Source of the DNA: Synanceia verrucosa
Taxonomy: Eukaryota; Chordata; Actinopteri; Perciformes; Synanceiidae
Assembly: GCA_029721515.1 (NCBI GenBank)
Contig: CM056562.1
Span: 7,924,767 to 7,988,766, forward strand
Length of the DNA stretch: 64,000 nt
Reading direction: 5' to 3'
The notes beneath the pieces were generated by a model. That model was not told where the DNA came from. It saw only the letters and a program-made list of their open reading frames with translations, and did not search any database. Both the position numbers and the translations under genes were made by a program. Within the stretch, counting starts at the first letter, position 1; each line of letters opens with the position of its first letter. This document shows positions 23,835 to 36,378 of this stretch, in pieces.

Positions 23835-26800
23835 GATGACCGGGCTCGGTGAGACGATGCTGGGGAGGCAGAGCGCTCCAGGCAGGCAAGCAGCACGACC
23901 AGACACCTCGCTCAGCTGGCACAGGACGGTGACACGAGCCAGAGAGGGTCAAAGCTTCACCACCGAGACTTCCAACGAGATGTGTCACGCTGTCACTCCA
24001 ACAAAGAAGCTGTCAAAACTTTTCCTTATTACACTAGACAGCGAGAAACGTACAAATACATGTGTTAGCAAAATAATGCTCATAGAGTAAAGGCAGGGGA
24101 TGTCACAGGGAGCGGTGGAGGCAGCAGAGAGAGAGGATGTTCTACCGTCCCCTCCAGGACCAGAGAACACTACAGTTCGCCATGTGCGCTTCAGTGTCTG
24201 CTGGGTCCTAAAGCCAGTCGAATACAAACCAGTAGGGGTGTGACGATACACTCGGCTCACGATGATACACGATGTTGAGTTAATGAGACGATATTTTTAC
24301 ATTATTTTAAGAAAACTAAAATGACAAAATATATGACTGCACAAATAGTCATTTAACGTTATTTTCTTTTATGAAACAGAGTTTATTCAACTGTAGCTTT
24401 AAATACTTCATAATTCATGAGCTGAATTTGGGGATGATACAGGTCATAATGTATAATTTATTTAATATGATTCCCATAAAAATCAAACAATGATGCATAA
24501 ATTACATTTAATCACTTTTAGTCAAAGTCAGTGCTGTAGTATCTGCAGTATGAGGTGAGATTTGTCTGAGCTGAATGTGGTGATGCTGTTGCATACGTAT
24601 ATAAGGGGAATGCTTTTCGTTTTTCCTTCTGGTGATGCACTTTGTGGACGGTCCCTGCTCTGTCTCCTCAACGGGTCATTAGGAGCAATGTTTTCCATGA
24701 AGCACCAGGGACACATCGTTTTGGCTCATCATGTGCTTCACCAACATAGCAGAAATGGATCGTTTGCATTTTTAGATCATACTGTATTTGAAGTATTGAT
24801 CCAGGAAGTTCAAACCTGCCACTATCTTTCTAAAGCTGGTTTCACACCGAACATGGAAAGTGCGGCTCGCTGCGCAAGGTAGGGTGCAAGCGAGCACAGA
24901 GCAGGACCACCATGACCAAGTTGCTAGGCTACGGATCGAGCGGAAACCCCTTGCTTTATTTATGTTGATGGAGGAGGAGGAGATCCACAAGAAACCTGGT
25001 TTCTTTCTGCCCTGTGCTCGCAAGTCATCTTTTCACTAAACGAGAAATATTGTCAACATTTAATGTTGCGACGCCACAGTCTGTTCAGTGAAGCCCATAG
25101 GGAAGTAACTTAAACTTGCATTCTCTCCAACAGCGCACAGGGGGCGATACTGGTGGTTTCAAAAAGAAGTCTGTTTGTATGGGAATCTATGGGAAAGTGA
25201 CCCCTCTACTCACCTGGTTTATTACCTTTGTAAACAGAGTAAACATGAGCTTATGGTCTCTATGATTAGTTTAAAGCCTCTTATAATGCAACATGATGTC
25301 CATTCAGTGAATTATGGTCGAATATATGGTATAAAAAAAGCAGGAGATGCTTTGGGGCGTGGCTACCATGTGATTGACAATTCTCTGTCATGTCAGGAGT
25401 ATAAATGTGTGGCAATGTTAAGTGACTGCCTTTTTTTTAACATGAGTGATGTGAATGTCTCCCCATTTTACTATTTCACTGGACAATAAAATAATAATAC
25501 AATAAAAATGCATTTAAAGGTGCAAGCTCTAGATGGCTAACAAGTTAAAAAAAAAAGATGAACATTTACCCACAAGTTTGCGGAGGGAGTACTAGCTAGC
25601 TAACAGCTGGCACTCCACAGTTTATGTACATAAACTAGATGAACCTTTAAAAAAAACCTTATTGAACAACAAAAACATGACAAAAATGCCAATTTAATAA
25701 ATATTTATATTATAATACAGCAGCATATATTATATACATTACACCTGATAATCAAATGGCTAAAAATATTTTCCAATCTGCTGTATGTGTGTACTGTATA
25801 TCGTAAAAAGTGAACATTTCAGGTAAGCTGAGTTTGCGTTCTCCTTTCTAAACCAGACATATCAGTCCTGCACTCAGGGCATCTGAGTCAGTCCAGGCCA
25901 GGCAAAGGGCCTGAGAGTACATGGTCCACATTATACAGCGATAGAAATGTGACATACCGACACATGACGCCTCAGAGGGAGGCTGACTGACTTGTCTTTC
26001 TCCTTGTATACAACTGCCTGTCAGTCTCTGTGCATTGTCTGGAGCCAGCCCACATGGCAGGAGTGCAGTTCTCCCATGGGGACTACTCTTTTCTTGCCTT
26101 GCTGGTAACGTAGCCATTAGAAAAGTCAGTGGATAGCAATGCTGTTTACAACGGGTCATAATCAATCTGGAAAAACACACCTCGCAGCACATGGCAAATA
26201 ATCCACTGGGGAGTAGGAGAGTGAAATTTAACCTAGCATTTTGCCATGGATTTAAAACACTGTCAGTATTTATTCCAGAGCAATCCACTTGCCAAAGGTC
26301 TGTCACAAACACGATGCATTTATACAGTGTGTTTGTAGGAGACCTTGCGGCACATGTCCTTCCCTGTTCACTCCACATCCCAGAAGGCTCAGTTTAAATG
26401 CCACAGAGATGTCAGTCACCTTTACAGGCTATATGTGGACTGCGATCCCCGGCTGTGCTCAGAAGTCCCTCATTTATTACAATGTCATCTAAGGTTTGGA
26501 GCTCTGTGACAAAGGGCCCCTTACACAAGGCGCTAGCGTGTCTCCTGAGTTCGATTAGCTTGGAATCCCAGTGTTCCGGATGGGAGGATCTCGAGGCCTC
26601 GGGCCATACATGAAGCCAGTGATGAAACATGGTTCACCCCACTCTCACTTTACACACCTACAGTACACTACTGTACCAACGACAGAGTCAAGGTGCTTTG
26701 CTCAAAGCACTGATACTCCTGGAAAAAGACTGCTATGCAGAATGTCATTGGAATGTCTTTATTTCATTCTGACATATATTAGAGGACAATGATGTTGAAA

Positions 26801-27470
26801 ATGATAAGGAAATAAATCACTTGTAAGGAAATGAGCAAAATGATATGATTAATTTACATTTTGTTTAATCACTGTGTGTGGGGTGGTGAAAACAAATTAC
26901 AGTTATATTGCTCTATTATTTCAACCATCAAACCATCATTTTTTAATTACGAGTGTCTCAGGGGTAGATGAGGAGGCTGCACACGACCACCATTAACTGA
27001 TTAGCATATGTCTTGAGCATCATATACAATTTTCAACTATAGAATACCTTTTCAACAAAAATGATTATTTTGTGATACACTGCTATTGTGGCACAGACAG
27101 AAATATAAATGTGTCTTTGTTATGTATCAAACTAAAGGGGACATATCATGAAAAAAACTGTGAAATAAGATGACCGAGAGACATTTTTTTGTGCCGAGAA
27201 ATCACAAAAAGTGACTTAACACGCCATTCAGATTAAGCGCCTCTTTTTATGTCACATGCAGCCTCAAGCAGAGAGAGAGAGATTTGCAAAGGTGCATTAT
27301 ATTTTTCTCTCAAGCCAGAGCAGGCTTTTCAGGACAAGGCCTGTGACTCTGAAAATGAGCATGATGTGTATAAAAAGTACGGTAATATGTAGAAAAAAAC
27401 TACTCAAATCTTTGTCCTCTGTCACTCTGACAATGACAAAATCTTGTCTATTGTGTAAGTAAAAATATTT
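23835..27470. other. Intergenic region between C10orf90 3' end and putative ADAM12 promoter
   Basis: The first few hundred bases above 23835 are GC-rich and probably hold the ADAM12 5' UTR and promoter (minus strand). I see no TATA box I would defend. A dispersed-element fragment lies at 24230-24330. A 176-codon minus-strand frame at 25848-26378 has no splice, domain or compositional support. Confidence 0.5.
24230..24330. repeat. Terminal fragment of a dispersed DNA element
   Basis: AGGGGTGTGACGATACAC followed by CTCACGATGATACACGATG resembles the ends of dispersed fish hAT-like elements. The other end was not located. Confidence 0.4.
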
Positions 27471-27476
27471 TTTATT
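27471..27476 (-). promoter_or_regulatory. Polyadenylation signal AATAAA for C10orf90
   Basis: A minus-strand AATAAA lies about 170 nt downstream of the C10orf90 stop codon (27645). No other canonical hexamer was noticed between them. Position and spacing suit a compact teleost 3' UTR. Confidence 0.55.
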
Positions 27477-27644
27477 GCTGTTGTTGCATTACTGTGCACT
27501 GTGAAGCAGTCAGAAGGAAATAAGCAATGATACAACATGATATTACACAGATTTCAAATTAATAGACCTAATATGCATGGGGGGAAAGTTAAGAATCAGA
27601 ATGTCCAGCAAGTTAACCTCATTCGGTCTTTCAGTGTCTCTCAT

Positions 27645-27674
27645 TTATTTTTGAAGGATCTGGTCCAGGAGTCT
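27645..27674 (-). CDS. c10orf90: C10orf90 terminal 30-nt coding exon
   Basis: After acceptor GTTTTGCAG, nine codons (RLLDQILQK) run to a TAA stop, phase 0. The LLDQ-L-Q ending is the usual finish of the ALMS module, so the gene ends here. The 3' UTR continues toward the AATAAA at 27471. Confidence 0.85.
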   Translation of the reverse strand, partial: RLLDQILQK

Positions 27675-28037
27675 CTGCAAAACAACAAAGAATAATACAG
27701 ATAAATCAACTCTACACCCCAAAAAAGAGGGAAAAAAACAGATCGAGAACATATACACTCAGAACTTCCTTCCCTTAATCAATTACGAGCATATTTGCAT
27801 CACGCTGGAGTAACTCCGGCTGCGAAATTTGTTTTCACTTCCATCAGCTGCAGCTGGTGGCCAAACCCAGGGAGGGGGAATAATTCTAACTTGGTATCTG
27901 ACACTACTATGCAATCACCCTGCCCTCACAGTGCCACCCAACAGCTGGAATCCCATTTCAGCCAGCATTCAAATCCAGCCACCCTCTACCTCCCAATCAG
28001 ACCTCTGTGACTCTTTTCTGGGCTCAACCTCTGTGTG

Positions 28038-28086
<49 letters not shown>

Positions 28087-28442
28087 AAATGAAAACACAT
28101 GACTCCCAATCTCGCCGTGGTTGAGCCTGGCTAATAGCTTCATTTGAGAGGTCGTGAGTTCACACTGACATCATAACAATCGTGCGTGCTCCATTTCTCC
28201 AAGAAATAAGAAAATCCTCTCTTATTTGACATCACACCATGTTCTATAATTGCAGACTGTGTCAGTAACCCACACATTGCTGATTTACTCTAGATTCAGT
28301 GTTTAAAATGAAAATTGCTGGTGGCTTGAGATGAAGCAGTGCCCAGTTTACGTAAATGTTGGCAAACGAGAGAAAAATCTTTTTGAGATCGTTGTGCATA
28401 AGCCAAACATATAGAAATTCTCGTTCTGTCTTTCTCTCTCTA

Positions 28443-28492
<50 letters not shown>

Positions 28493-30950
28493 TAAAGCCG
28501 CAATGATCGTGTAGTTATCTGTAACAGATTGGAGATATCTCTTCACATTTTCTCACATGTCACCGGGCTGACAGCAAATTCAATGTGTGGTCAGGCTATA
28601 ATGGGAGAGTGAGAGATGGCTCACGCACAAGTGAAGCTGAATGGATCTGTCAGACACTGCATGTCCTAAATATATCATTCATTTGCCACGAGCCCATCAC
28701 TGCTGAATGAGGTGCAGTGGCATCACTAGGCCTATTTTGGGGGGTGCTGAAGCCCTCCCTAAAATATTCTTAATTCTCCCCCTGACTAATTTGGTGAATT
28801 TCATTTCCTTTTTTACAAAGAAAAAGTGTGATCATCACATTCTGCGTGAAAGCATTCATGACAAAAACAACAGTGCAAAGAGTATATTGATGTGTAAATT
28901 AATTACACCATTTTTGTTTTAATTTACATCAATAAAAAAAGTTTAAGAAATGGGGTCATTAGGCATATTCCTCCTCAGTCCCCTTAAATAATTAGGTGTT
29001 GTTTTATTTAATTTTTTATTTAATTTAATTTAATTTAATTTAATTTAATTTTTAATTACATTTTTATATATATTTTTTCTTTTTATTATTATTATTTTTT
29101 TTTTACAAAAAGTGCAGAAAATATAAAGTGGACAGAATGAGTTTGAATAAAGAACCCCCCATGGCCCGATTATTTAAAAATATGTGCTAAAGTGTCCTCT
29201 TTGGAGCATTAAGTGCCTCCGTTTGGCAAAACATGCTAAACTGCCCTCTTGGCTTAATAAAACATGATAAACCTCACCTCACCCCCCTCACCTTGGGGCT
29301 ATGCCCATGATGAGGTGGCTACTGCCTGTTAAAGCAGGTCCCTATGCATTATCTCAGCATGGCCAGTGATAGGTCCTGATCATTTTACTGCATCAGCTTT
29401 TTCCACTGTGCTGAAAGCCCGATCCACACTGTGGTATAAGGAGGGAAAAGGACTAGTTGTGATGCAATAAGGGTTTAGCAATTCCTAATCAGAATTTTGG
29501 AGAAAACACCAGTCTGAAAAGCTACATAATTCACATGAACTATATACATAGTAAGAAAAGGACTTTGGCTTTAGCAGTTAAACAGTGACCTCTGCTGGAT
29601 GAAACCATAGTTTAATTTTGTGACTGATACAGAGACATTTATTCATCACCAGTATGTGTCCTGCAACAACATTTAAATTAATTAAAATGCCATATTGCTG
29701 TCGTATTTAGGTGAATTAATGTTCTAATTTGAGCTGATGCTGTTTTCTATTTTCATATTTCATTGTTTATTTTATGTTACAAGCTGTGTGTGTCTTTTAA
29801 CATCTTAAGATGACATCTTTTTAATAAATTAAATATGTTATCACACAAATACTATTCCCACTATAATTATAAGATGGTTGTTGCCATGTGTATTGGAAGG
29901 CAAATTGTCAGATGACTGTAATACTGCTATTTAATACTGCTATTAGGAAAAGAAAATTTAAAAAAAACTGCCCACCTCCTGGATGACAAATAAGTGTGAC
30001 TAGGCTACAGTGATGAACATCTACACCTCCAAAGAAAACCTCCTCATCAACACCATTTCTTGTGAAAAAACATTCTAGTTTCAAACCAGACCCTGCTGCA
30101 GTGTTAAACAGCATGCCTTCAGAAAACATCAAAAGCACAGCGTCATAACTTGAGATTTTATGAGATTCTAAGCTTCTTTCGGTGTTTGTGTATTACAGTA
30201 TATTCTAATGAATGAGAACTGTGGAATTTGTCAGTTTCGATCAATGTTTTGAACTGATGTTTGCACCAAATGCAACTCTCTCCCTCTACACATCTCTACC
30301 TTTTTAAAGACGTCTGCTCTCAATCTGTTGGTTTGTGATACGGCCCTCTTTTTCTCCTCCTCTTTTTTCTTTGTCACCTCCGGAAGCTTGTTGTAAATCC
30401 TACACACACACAAAAAGGCAAATTCAACATAGGGCAGGGAAATATGGTGTCAGGCTGTGACAGTGGATTGGCAAGTTATTATCTAGTGAGACCACAGCCT
30501 GCAAAAAACCTGGATCCACTGATAAAACAAGTCTCACACAGACTCCCTTTTTCACTCCCACAACGACAGCCAATGTGTTAAGAGATCCTCGAGTCAGATA
30601 GTGTCACTTTTGAAAAAAAATTACAATGGGCAGCCATCATCTGATCAGGTGTGCCTTTCCAGATAAGACAAGAAAAAAAGAAAAGAAAGAGATAAGGTAT
30701 ACAGAGGGTAGCTCATGTCTCCTGTCAAGACATTTGGACAAACATCTATTATATCCATACATGTGGGTGTGTGGGACATCTATCATGTTTTTGCACAAAC
30801 CTGCATGTGAAAAAAAAAACAAAGCAAGGAGGACACGGATTGACAGTCGTCTGATGTGGGTTTAGTTGAGAGCACTCACCGTCTGGACCTCAGCTGCATC
30901 TCTCTGCCTGATATAGACCTCTCTCTGGGCTTGAAAAGGTTATCTAGGAC

Positions 30951-30991
<41 letters not shown>

Positions 30992-33900
30992 CAAACAAGA
31001 ATTAACATGTAAATGAATCCCGAATATGTTAATGAACACTGAGGCCTGTCTGTGATCTCACATTTGAGCATTAACACACCCACACTCACACACAAACAGA
31101 GGCATATCAAATACTTAGCATAAGTCATATCCAGTCCTATTAAGTCTGGCTATTCAGCCTCTCACAGATTGAACTGAAGTGAAGTGAACTGCCAGAGTGC
31201 TGCTCAGGTCAACAGCACCAATACTTTTTGTTCTTAATTAGTCTTCAAACATCAGTCAGAGACCAGTGTGAGTTATTTTAAGGCTTCTAATTCCATGACC
31301 TCTCCACGACTTTACAAAATTAAGTTGGTTACCTGGAGTATTATGCCTCCCTACACTTTCCCTGTGCATAATATGAATGCGTTGTAATGTTTTAAAGGGC
31401 TGAGGTGTCCGGTAAGATTGGATTTGCTGCAAAGAAAGACAATCTTTGGACAATCTGTTATGATGGATATGGGAGTAAGTGTCCATGCTGATATAATAAC
31501 AAAGCATTTAAGGAATTCTGATATTAGGGAATAAATCCCCTATCCAGCTGTTAAAATCCCAGCCAGTTTTCAAAGCTATTGAGTTTACTGCTGAGAAAAA
31601 TATTGGATGTGGTCATTTGAGCTGAACAAAGCCTTGTCAGAGTTTAGGTATGAGAGAAGGGCAAAATAAAACCAACTAGTGTTTATACTGTTTTATACAG
31701 TCTCATGTGGGCTGATAAAAAAGCTGGAACAAATAAAAAAAGGAAATGTCATTTATATTCTAGACATTTTTGCTCTTAGCCTGAGTGCAGTTCCTGTATA
31801 CAGGGATTGAGAGAAATCAAATACTTTTAGTGACCTGCAATACTAGACAATGGCCAGCAGAGAGCAAAGTTGGATAATTGCCACTTCACTGTGAGGAGAA
31901 AAACAGGTTATTGAGGTTAAAATGAATTATTTGAGAAACAGTCTATAGTTTCTCAAAAACCCAACATGATTCAATACGACATGACCACAAGTCCCTTATT
32001 TACTTATTTCCCAGTGTATGTGTGGGAATACAATGTATTATATTCACCAGAAAACTGTATAACCATTCCAAATGTCCAAGGACTTGATGAATGTGTTAGT
32101 CCCCTTTAGTGATGTAATGACAGAAGGGGAACATGGCAAAAGATTGATGTAGAAGATAGGGGCCTGCTCTAGACTGACTTCTGGGAGATCTTAAGTAAGT
32201 AAGATTGTGAATTGCTTTTAGATATCCACTTGTGCAACTCCCAGGGTCTTCTGTAATATCATCCACAGCTGGTGGTATGTTGCCATTATGTGAAGCTATA
32301 CTTCTGCTTTTCTAGGTTCCGAGCAGATTTATTCAGCTGCACTTACCACTAAGTGGGTCCGGTGTGGTGCAATTCCTCTTTTGTTTGCCCCGATCCTCCC
32401 TGAGGCCCTGCACCAGGTCTGAATTGGAGACTTGCAGTGATCTCCTTCTCCTAGCCCTCTGCTCTAAACTCCTTACCCGACCCTGAGATCGGCTGATGAA
32501 GTCTGGCCTGAAGAGCTCCAAAGCCTCCTGAGGAAAAGAGGAATACATACAGTAAGCTGCTTGTTGGTGGGAAGAATACAGTACAAGTCATCATATGCTT
32601 AATCTATTCCTTAACCTTGAGGCATCCTCTTCACGGCCTTGTAATAGCTGAGAGGTAAAGGCAACATGATAATTTTATGCACCACTTTGTGGGGATAAAG
32701 GTAAGCGAGCTTTACTCAGGGGAATTTGACTCTCCTACTGAATCTTTACCCCTCACAATGATGAGATGAAAGTTGTGATATCATCTGGATAGAAAATAAA
32801 GGAAAATAAATTGAGTAATGCAAGATGGGGAAAATAGCTAAGGTTTCTGTCATTATTTAAGATTTTTCTCTTTCCAGAGGCAGAGGCTCTGTCAAACACC
32901 AGTTGAAGTGTAAAAATCCCCCCCAAGAGCTTCTGCATGCTTTGGTTGTGATAATATTTATTCCAAGAGTAAACACATTAAGATTCTGTATGTGAGGAAA
33001 CTTAATTGAAATAGCTAATTCCTAAGGGGTTAAAGGTACTTTATGGCATATAAACTTCATTTTCCACATTTAATCATAAATCTTGTGCAGTTGCACTGTG
33101 TATAATATTAAATAGCTATTTTTTCTAGACTCCATTAATGACCTTTAAGTTGTCAGTCTTGCTTCTGTACTTGAACCATTATTTGATGTATTTGCATCCT
33201 CAGCAGCTCCACTGATCCTCTGATAGTTCTTAACTTTGATGGACCAGTGGAACAAGTAGATATTTGACACTGTGGACTTTCATAAAATAATCTCCTTGTT
33301 GCAGCTAACTGTTCACAGTTGGATTAATGATCCAAACTATTTGTTTACTGTGATATTTTATTGTAGGTCGCTCCTCAGCTCCTCAGCTCTGCTTGAGGCT
33401 CACTTGTTATCACTTGATCAAAGTTATGTACTCAGCGGCAACTATTTGCAGGCCATAAGATGTGACTAAAAGCTACAGAACTGGACTTTTGTGCTAAGAG
33501 TATTTTCTCTAAAACTGTTAGCTTATTTAATTAAATACAGTTCGTCTATAAAGGCCAGAAAGGTAAAAAAAAAAAAGGTGTTTTTGTACCTGACAAGTTT
33601 TGGCTACCAACATTTTTTTTTTTTTTTTTTTTTTAACCTTTCTGGCCTTTATAGACGAACCATAATTTAATTATTGTCAGCGGGCCAAATTAACTTATTT
33701 AGTATGTTAACTTGTTGTTTCTATTGTTTTATGTATATTTCTAGAAAGACATGTTTTTGAGATGTGGCTCTTACTTTGAGGCTGAGAGTCCTAGATGTGC
33801 CCTGTGGAGAACCGGCCTTCAGAAGAGAATGACGGGTCTTATCTGAGACTTTTTGAGGCTCTGAGGAACAGTCATATCGTTCCTCTGACTCGTCACATCC

Positions 33901-36378
33901 TGCTTGCTTGCTCCAAATTCTGGTGTCCACTTGAAAGACACATAGAGAACACAGAGAGGTGAAATGAGTGTAAACCAGAAGAAAGAAAGACAATGGTTTG
34001 GAAAATGTATATCTAATAGATGTGTGTTTTGCAGTTGTTACTGTTAAGTGTTATAGAAAAGACCTACACTGGATGTTATCCAGATGTCTGTATTTTTCCC
34101 CTCAGACTGACTTATAGCACAGTTTCCACTTTTATGATCTGGAGAATGCAAGAAAATGAACAGACCTCAAACTGACCCTAGCGCACACACTACCTCCACA
34201 ACTCAGAGAGAAAAGACCCAGAGGGAACACGAGTGTGGCCTATGGATAATGCAAAAGGTGACGGTGCATCCATCCTGCACCTGCAATACCATTCCTCTAC
34301 CTTTTGTTGAAAACGGTACGTGCTTTATCTCTGCTGAATTCCCTGCCATGACCGTGCGGTATGTATAGTAGGTAGAGCGTCATTACATTCTGCAGGACGC
34401 ACACACAGACCTGTTGCCCGGTCAAGTTACTGCCACAAGAAATACTGTTCCGTTAAATATGATGTGCCCAGTGTAGAAGAACAAATGTTTAAAGAAGAAA
34501 ACACATAAAGGTGCTGGATGATGCAGGAAATAAATGTTGTAATAAGTAGAGAGAGTGCTTTAATAATTAAAAAGTGTCACATTACTGTTGTCCTTCTTGA
34601 GACAGCCCTGGTAACAGGGGAGGGAGTCAGTTAAAACTGCTTCAGGCACTGGCATCACATTTTCTTTTTGCTCATTTTGGCTGTGACACCCACTGCTGAT
34701 AGTCTATAGTCTACTCACTACACATAAGGCAGTGTTTGATGCACAGATACAGCCGGCAGCCTTTAGCTTGGCTCAACATAAACAACGTTAACAGGGGACA
34801 AAAAGGGGAATGTTAACTGTTTCTTTCTTGAGTGCAGTGACTTCCTCGATCTTGCCGTCCCCTGTTTCCAGTCCTTAAATGTGGTTAAACAAAGCTAAGA
34901 TAACGACTGCTGGCTATACATACAAACATGTTGACTCTCTGACTCTGAATCTGAATCAAAATGATTTCTATGGAAGTATTAGAAGTTAGATCGGAATAAA
35001 GTAAAGTGTGTGTACAGTAGGACTGCAGGTAGGTGTGGTTCTATTAATAATGCATGAGGCATAAATCAAAAAAACTAGTGGCAGCGTGAAAAATATAACT
35101 CTCCACTCTCAAAGACCTCTTTGGCACCACATTCAACTTGCCGTTACACCTGGGAAACGGGATCTTATCTAAAATAGATTAAGAATATATGGGTCACTGA
35201 GAGGAATACAGATCAATTGCATAGGTTCTTTAAGTTTTCACTTCTGGAACCAGTGAATTCATACCTGGGCTGATATTGGGAGCATGCTGTCTATGCCTGA
35301 AATTGCTACGGATAGCGAAGACGGCCTCATCTGCATTCCCCTTCTGCCTGCCAGCCTTTGTGTTTGAGGGGCTTGGTCCTCTGAATGACAATAATTCCAG
35401 AGTAGTGCTGTGACGCTGCATGTCTGAATCCCCGGCCTCGCTGTTAACACCAGCAGTTGGTGCTATTTGTGTGACCTTGTATCCCTTGTGCTTTGATAAA
35501 GGGCTTCTGCACTGACCCAAACCACTCTCTCGGCCATTGCGTTTGTTCCTGCCCAACATGGCTGCTCTGGCTTTGCTGTGACCCCCATTTGTTTGTGCTG
35601 GTTTGTTATCTGTAGAGGATTGGCGACAGGATGAGATGCCAAAGCGAACGGACAGGGTGGACCTGTGCAAAGTGGGTTGACCTGTTTTTTCTCCCTCTGG
35701 TTGCACAAGGGAAATGAAAAGTGACTTGTCCAAAAACACAACAGAGCTAGTGGACCTCAGTGGCACCTCAAGATGGATACACGACCGGTAGGAAGGCTGT
35801 GAAGACAGGTTCATTAATGAGCCACCTCTCTCGTCCTGCTTCCTGTCGCTCTCTGTGCAGCTCAGTCTTCCTTGTGCAAGTTGTGCTTTCCTCTCTCCTT
35901 GATCTTTCGCTGTCAATACATCCTCTGGCGAGTAAGCCCGTCTCAACTCATTTGGCGTCATGATTGTACGACTCTGTCTGCACACATCCGGTGTTTGAGA
36001 GTTAGACACTCTCATTGTGCTTGCAGGAATGGACGACGCCCTTCCTCCGAAAGTTTTTAGTAGTTTTGGTGGAGTAGACACCTTCACAGACTGTGTTGGA
36101 GTGGAAGGATACACAGGTTCCTCTGGGGTGGGAAGTGATGGCAAAGTCCTCTGAACTGCAATGGTGATGGAAGAAAATGTAGACTTTGGACTCCTTCCAG
36201 CTACATCAGGGACACTTGCAGCCCTGAACAAGTTGGAAACTCCACTGTAAGATCTGCTATCTGCAGTCTGAGTGGAGGCAGAGTGTGTTATTGCCCTAAG
36301 AGACACACTCTCCCTCTCCTTTCCCCCCGCCACACACACCAAGACAGGACATTCGTGCGCAGTGATGCAGCAACATCC
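27645..36378 (-). CDS. c10orf90: C10orf90 (FATS) orthologue, spliced, 5' end unresolved
   Basis: Six minus-strand coding exons join with consistent phases: 36378-35265, 33929-33775, 32527-32347, 30943-30880, 30399-30300 and 27674-27645. They give up to about 547 residues. The large first exon is serine/threonine- and basic-rich and probably disordered. The C-terminal 150 or so residues form an ALMS motif, with landmarks EALELFRPDFISRS, NLFKPRERSISGREM, RIYNKLPEVTKKKEEEKK, NRLRADVFKK and RLLDQILQK before the stop. The ALMS motif occurs in ALMS1, CEP295 and C10orf90. The short overall length and the PLS-D-NLFKPRERSIS segment fit C10orf90. Known roles of that family member include centrosome/microtubule association and a p53-linked ubiquitin-ligase activity. 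Human C10orf90 is somewhat longer. The true start codon was not identified. Confidence 0.85.
28032..28084. repeat. (GT)n microsatellite
   Basis: GT run with one T interruption, in the last intron of C10orf90. Confidence 0.9.
28444..28489. repeat. (CA)n microsatellite
   Basis: Pure CA run, about 23 units, in the last intron of C10orf90 (360 bp from the GT run). Confidence 0.9.
29018..29052. repeat. (TTTAA)n pentanucleotide repeat
   Basis: About seven TTTAA units inside a longer T/A-rich stretch up to about 29105. Confidence 0.85.
30300..30399 (-). CDS. c10orf90: C10orf90 100-nt exon in ALMS motif
   Basis: Acceptor GTGTGTGTAG, 100 nt, donor AAG/GTAGAG, phase 2 to 0. It encodes IYNKLPEVTKKKEEEKK and then NRLRADVFKK, a highly charged helix typical of the ALMS C-terminus. 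Confidence 0.9.
30880..30943 (-). CDS. c10orf90: C10orf90 64-nt micro-exon in ALMS motif
   Basis: Acceptor TTGTCCTAG, 64 nt, donor CG/GTGAGT, phase 1 to 2. It encodes NLFKPRERSISGREMQLRSR, the central ALMS segment. It is too short to appear as an open frame by length alone. Its placement is supported by exact phase agreement with both neighbours. Confidence 0.9.
30952..30989. repeat. (CA)n microsatellite beside an exon
   Basis: Pure CA run starting only about 9 bp upstream (in gene sense) of the acceptor of the 64-nt C10orf90 exon. On the minus strand it supplies a GT-rich stretch immediately before the 3' splice site. Confidence 0.9.
32347..32527 (-). CDS. c10orf90: C10orf90 exon, first half of ALMS motif
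   Basis: Acceptor TTTTCCTCAG, 181 nt, donor G/GTAAGT, phase 0 to 1. It starts EALELFRPDFISRSQGRV, the hallmark opening of the ALMS motif, followed by an arginine-rich helix (RSLEQRARRRRSLQ). Confidence 0.9.
33540..33660. repeat. 25-bp perfect inverted repeat with oligo-A/oligo-T inner flanks
   Basis: Arms 33540-33564 (starting GTTCGTCTATAAAGGCC) and 33636-33660 are exact reverse complements. The left arm continues into an A-tract and the right arm is preceded by a T-tract, so pairing nearly continues inward. It lies in the C10orf90 intron between the 33775 and 32527 exons. It could be a miniature element or two A-tailed copies in inverted orientation. Confidence 0.85.
33775..33929 (-). CDS. 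c10orf90: C10orf90 exon before the ALMS module
   Basis: Acceptor TCTTTCAAG, 155 nt, donor AAA/GTAAGA. It enters in phase 1 and leaves in phase 0. It encodes a polar stretch (VDTRIWSKQAGCDESEER ... SLLKAGSPQGTSRTLSLK) with no recognised fold. Confidence 0.8.
35265..36378 (-). CDS. c10orf90: C10orf90 large exon
   Basis: The open frame spans 371 codons and ends at donor CCAG/GTATGA in phase 1. The composition is Ser/Thr/Arg-rich without a folded domain. A good acceptor (TCTTTTTCAG) places an exon edge at 36389, but the coding frame has a TAA at 36381-36379. Translation must therefore start inside this exon or the true boundary lies elsewhere. The first in-frame ATG is at about 36015 (TMRVSNSQ), roughly 110 codons into the frame. 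The sequence before it (for example SASTQTADSRSYSG) also looks coding. Confidence 0.8.

Noticed and set aside
25848..26378. 176-codon minus-strand frame
   Set aside because: No recognisable domain and no good flanking splice sites; the length is within chance for a 64-kb window. Weak possibility of an unannotated gene remains.
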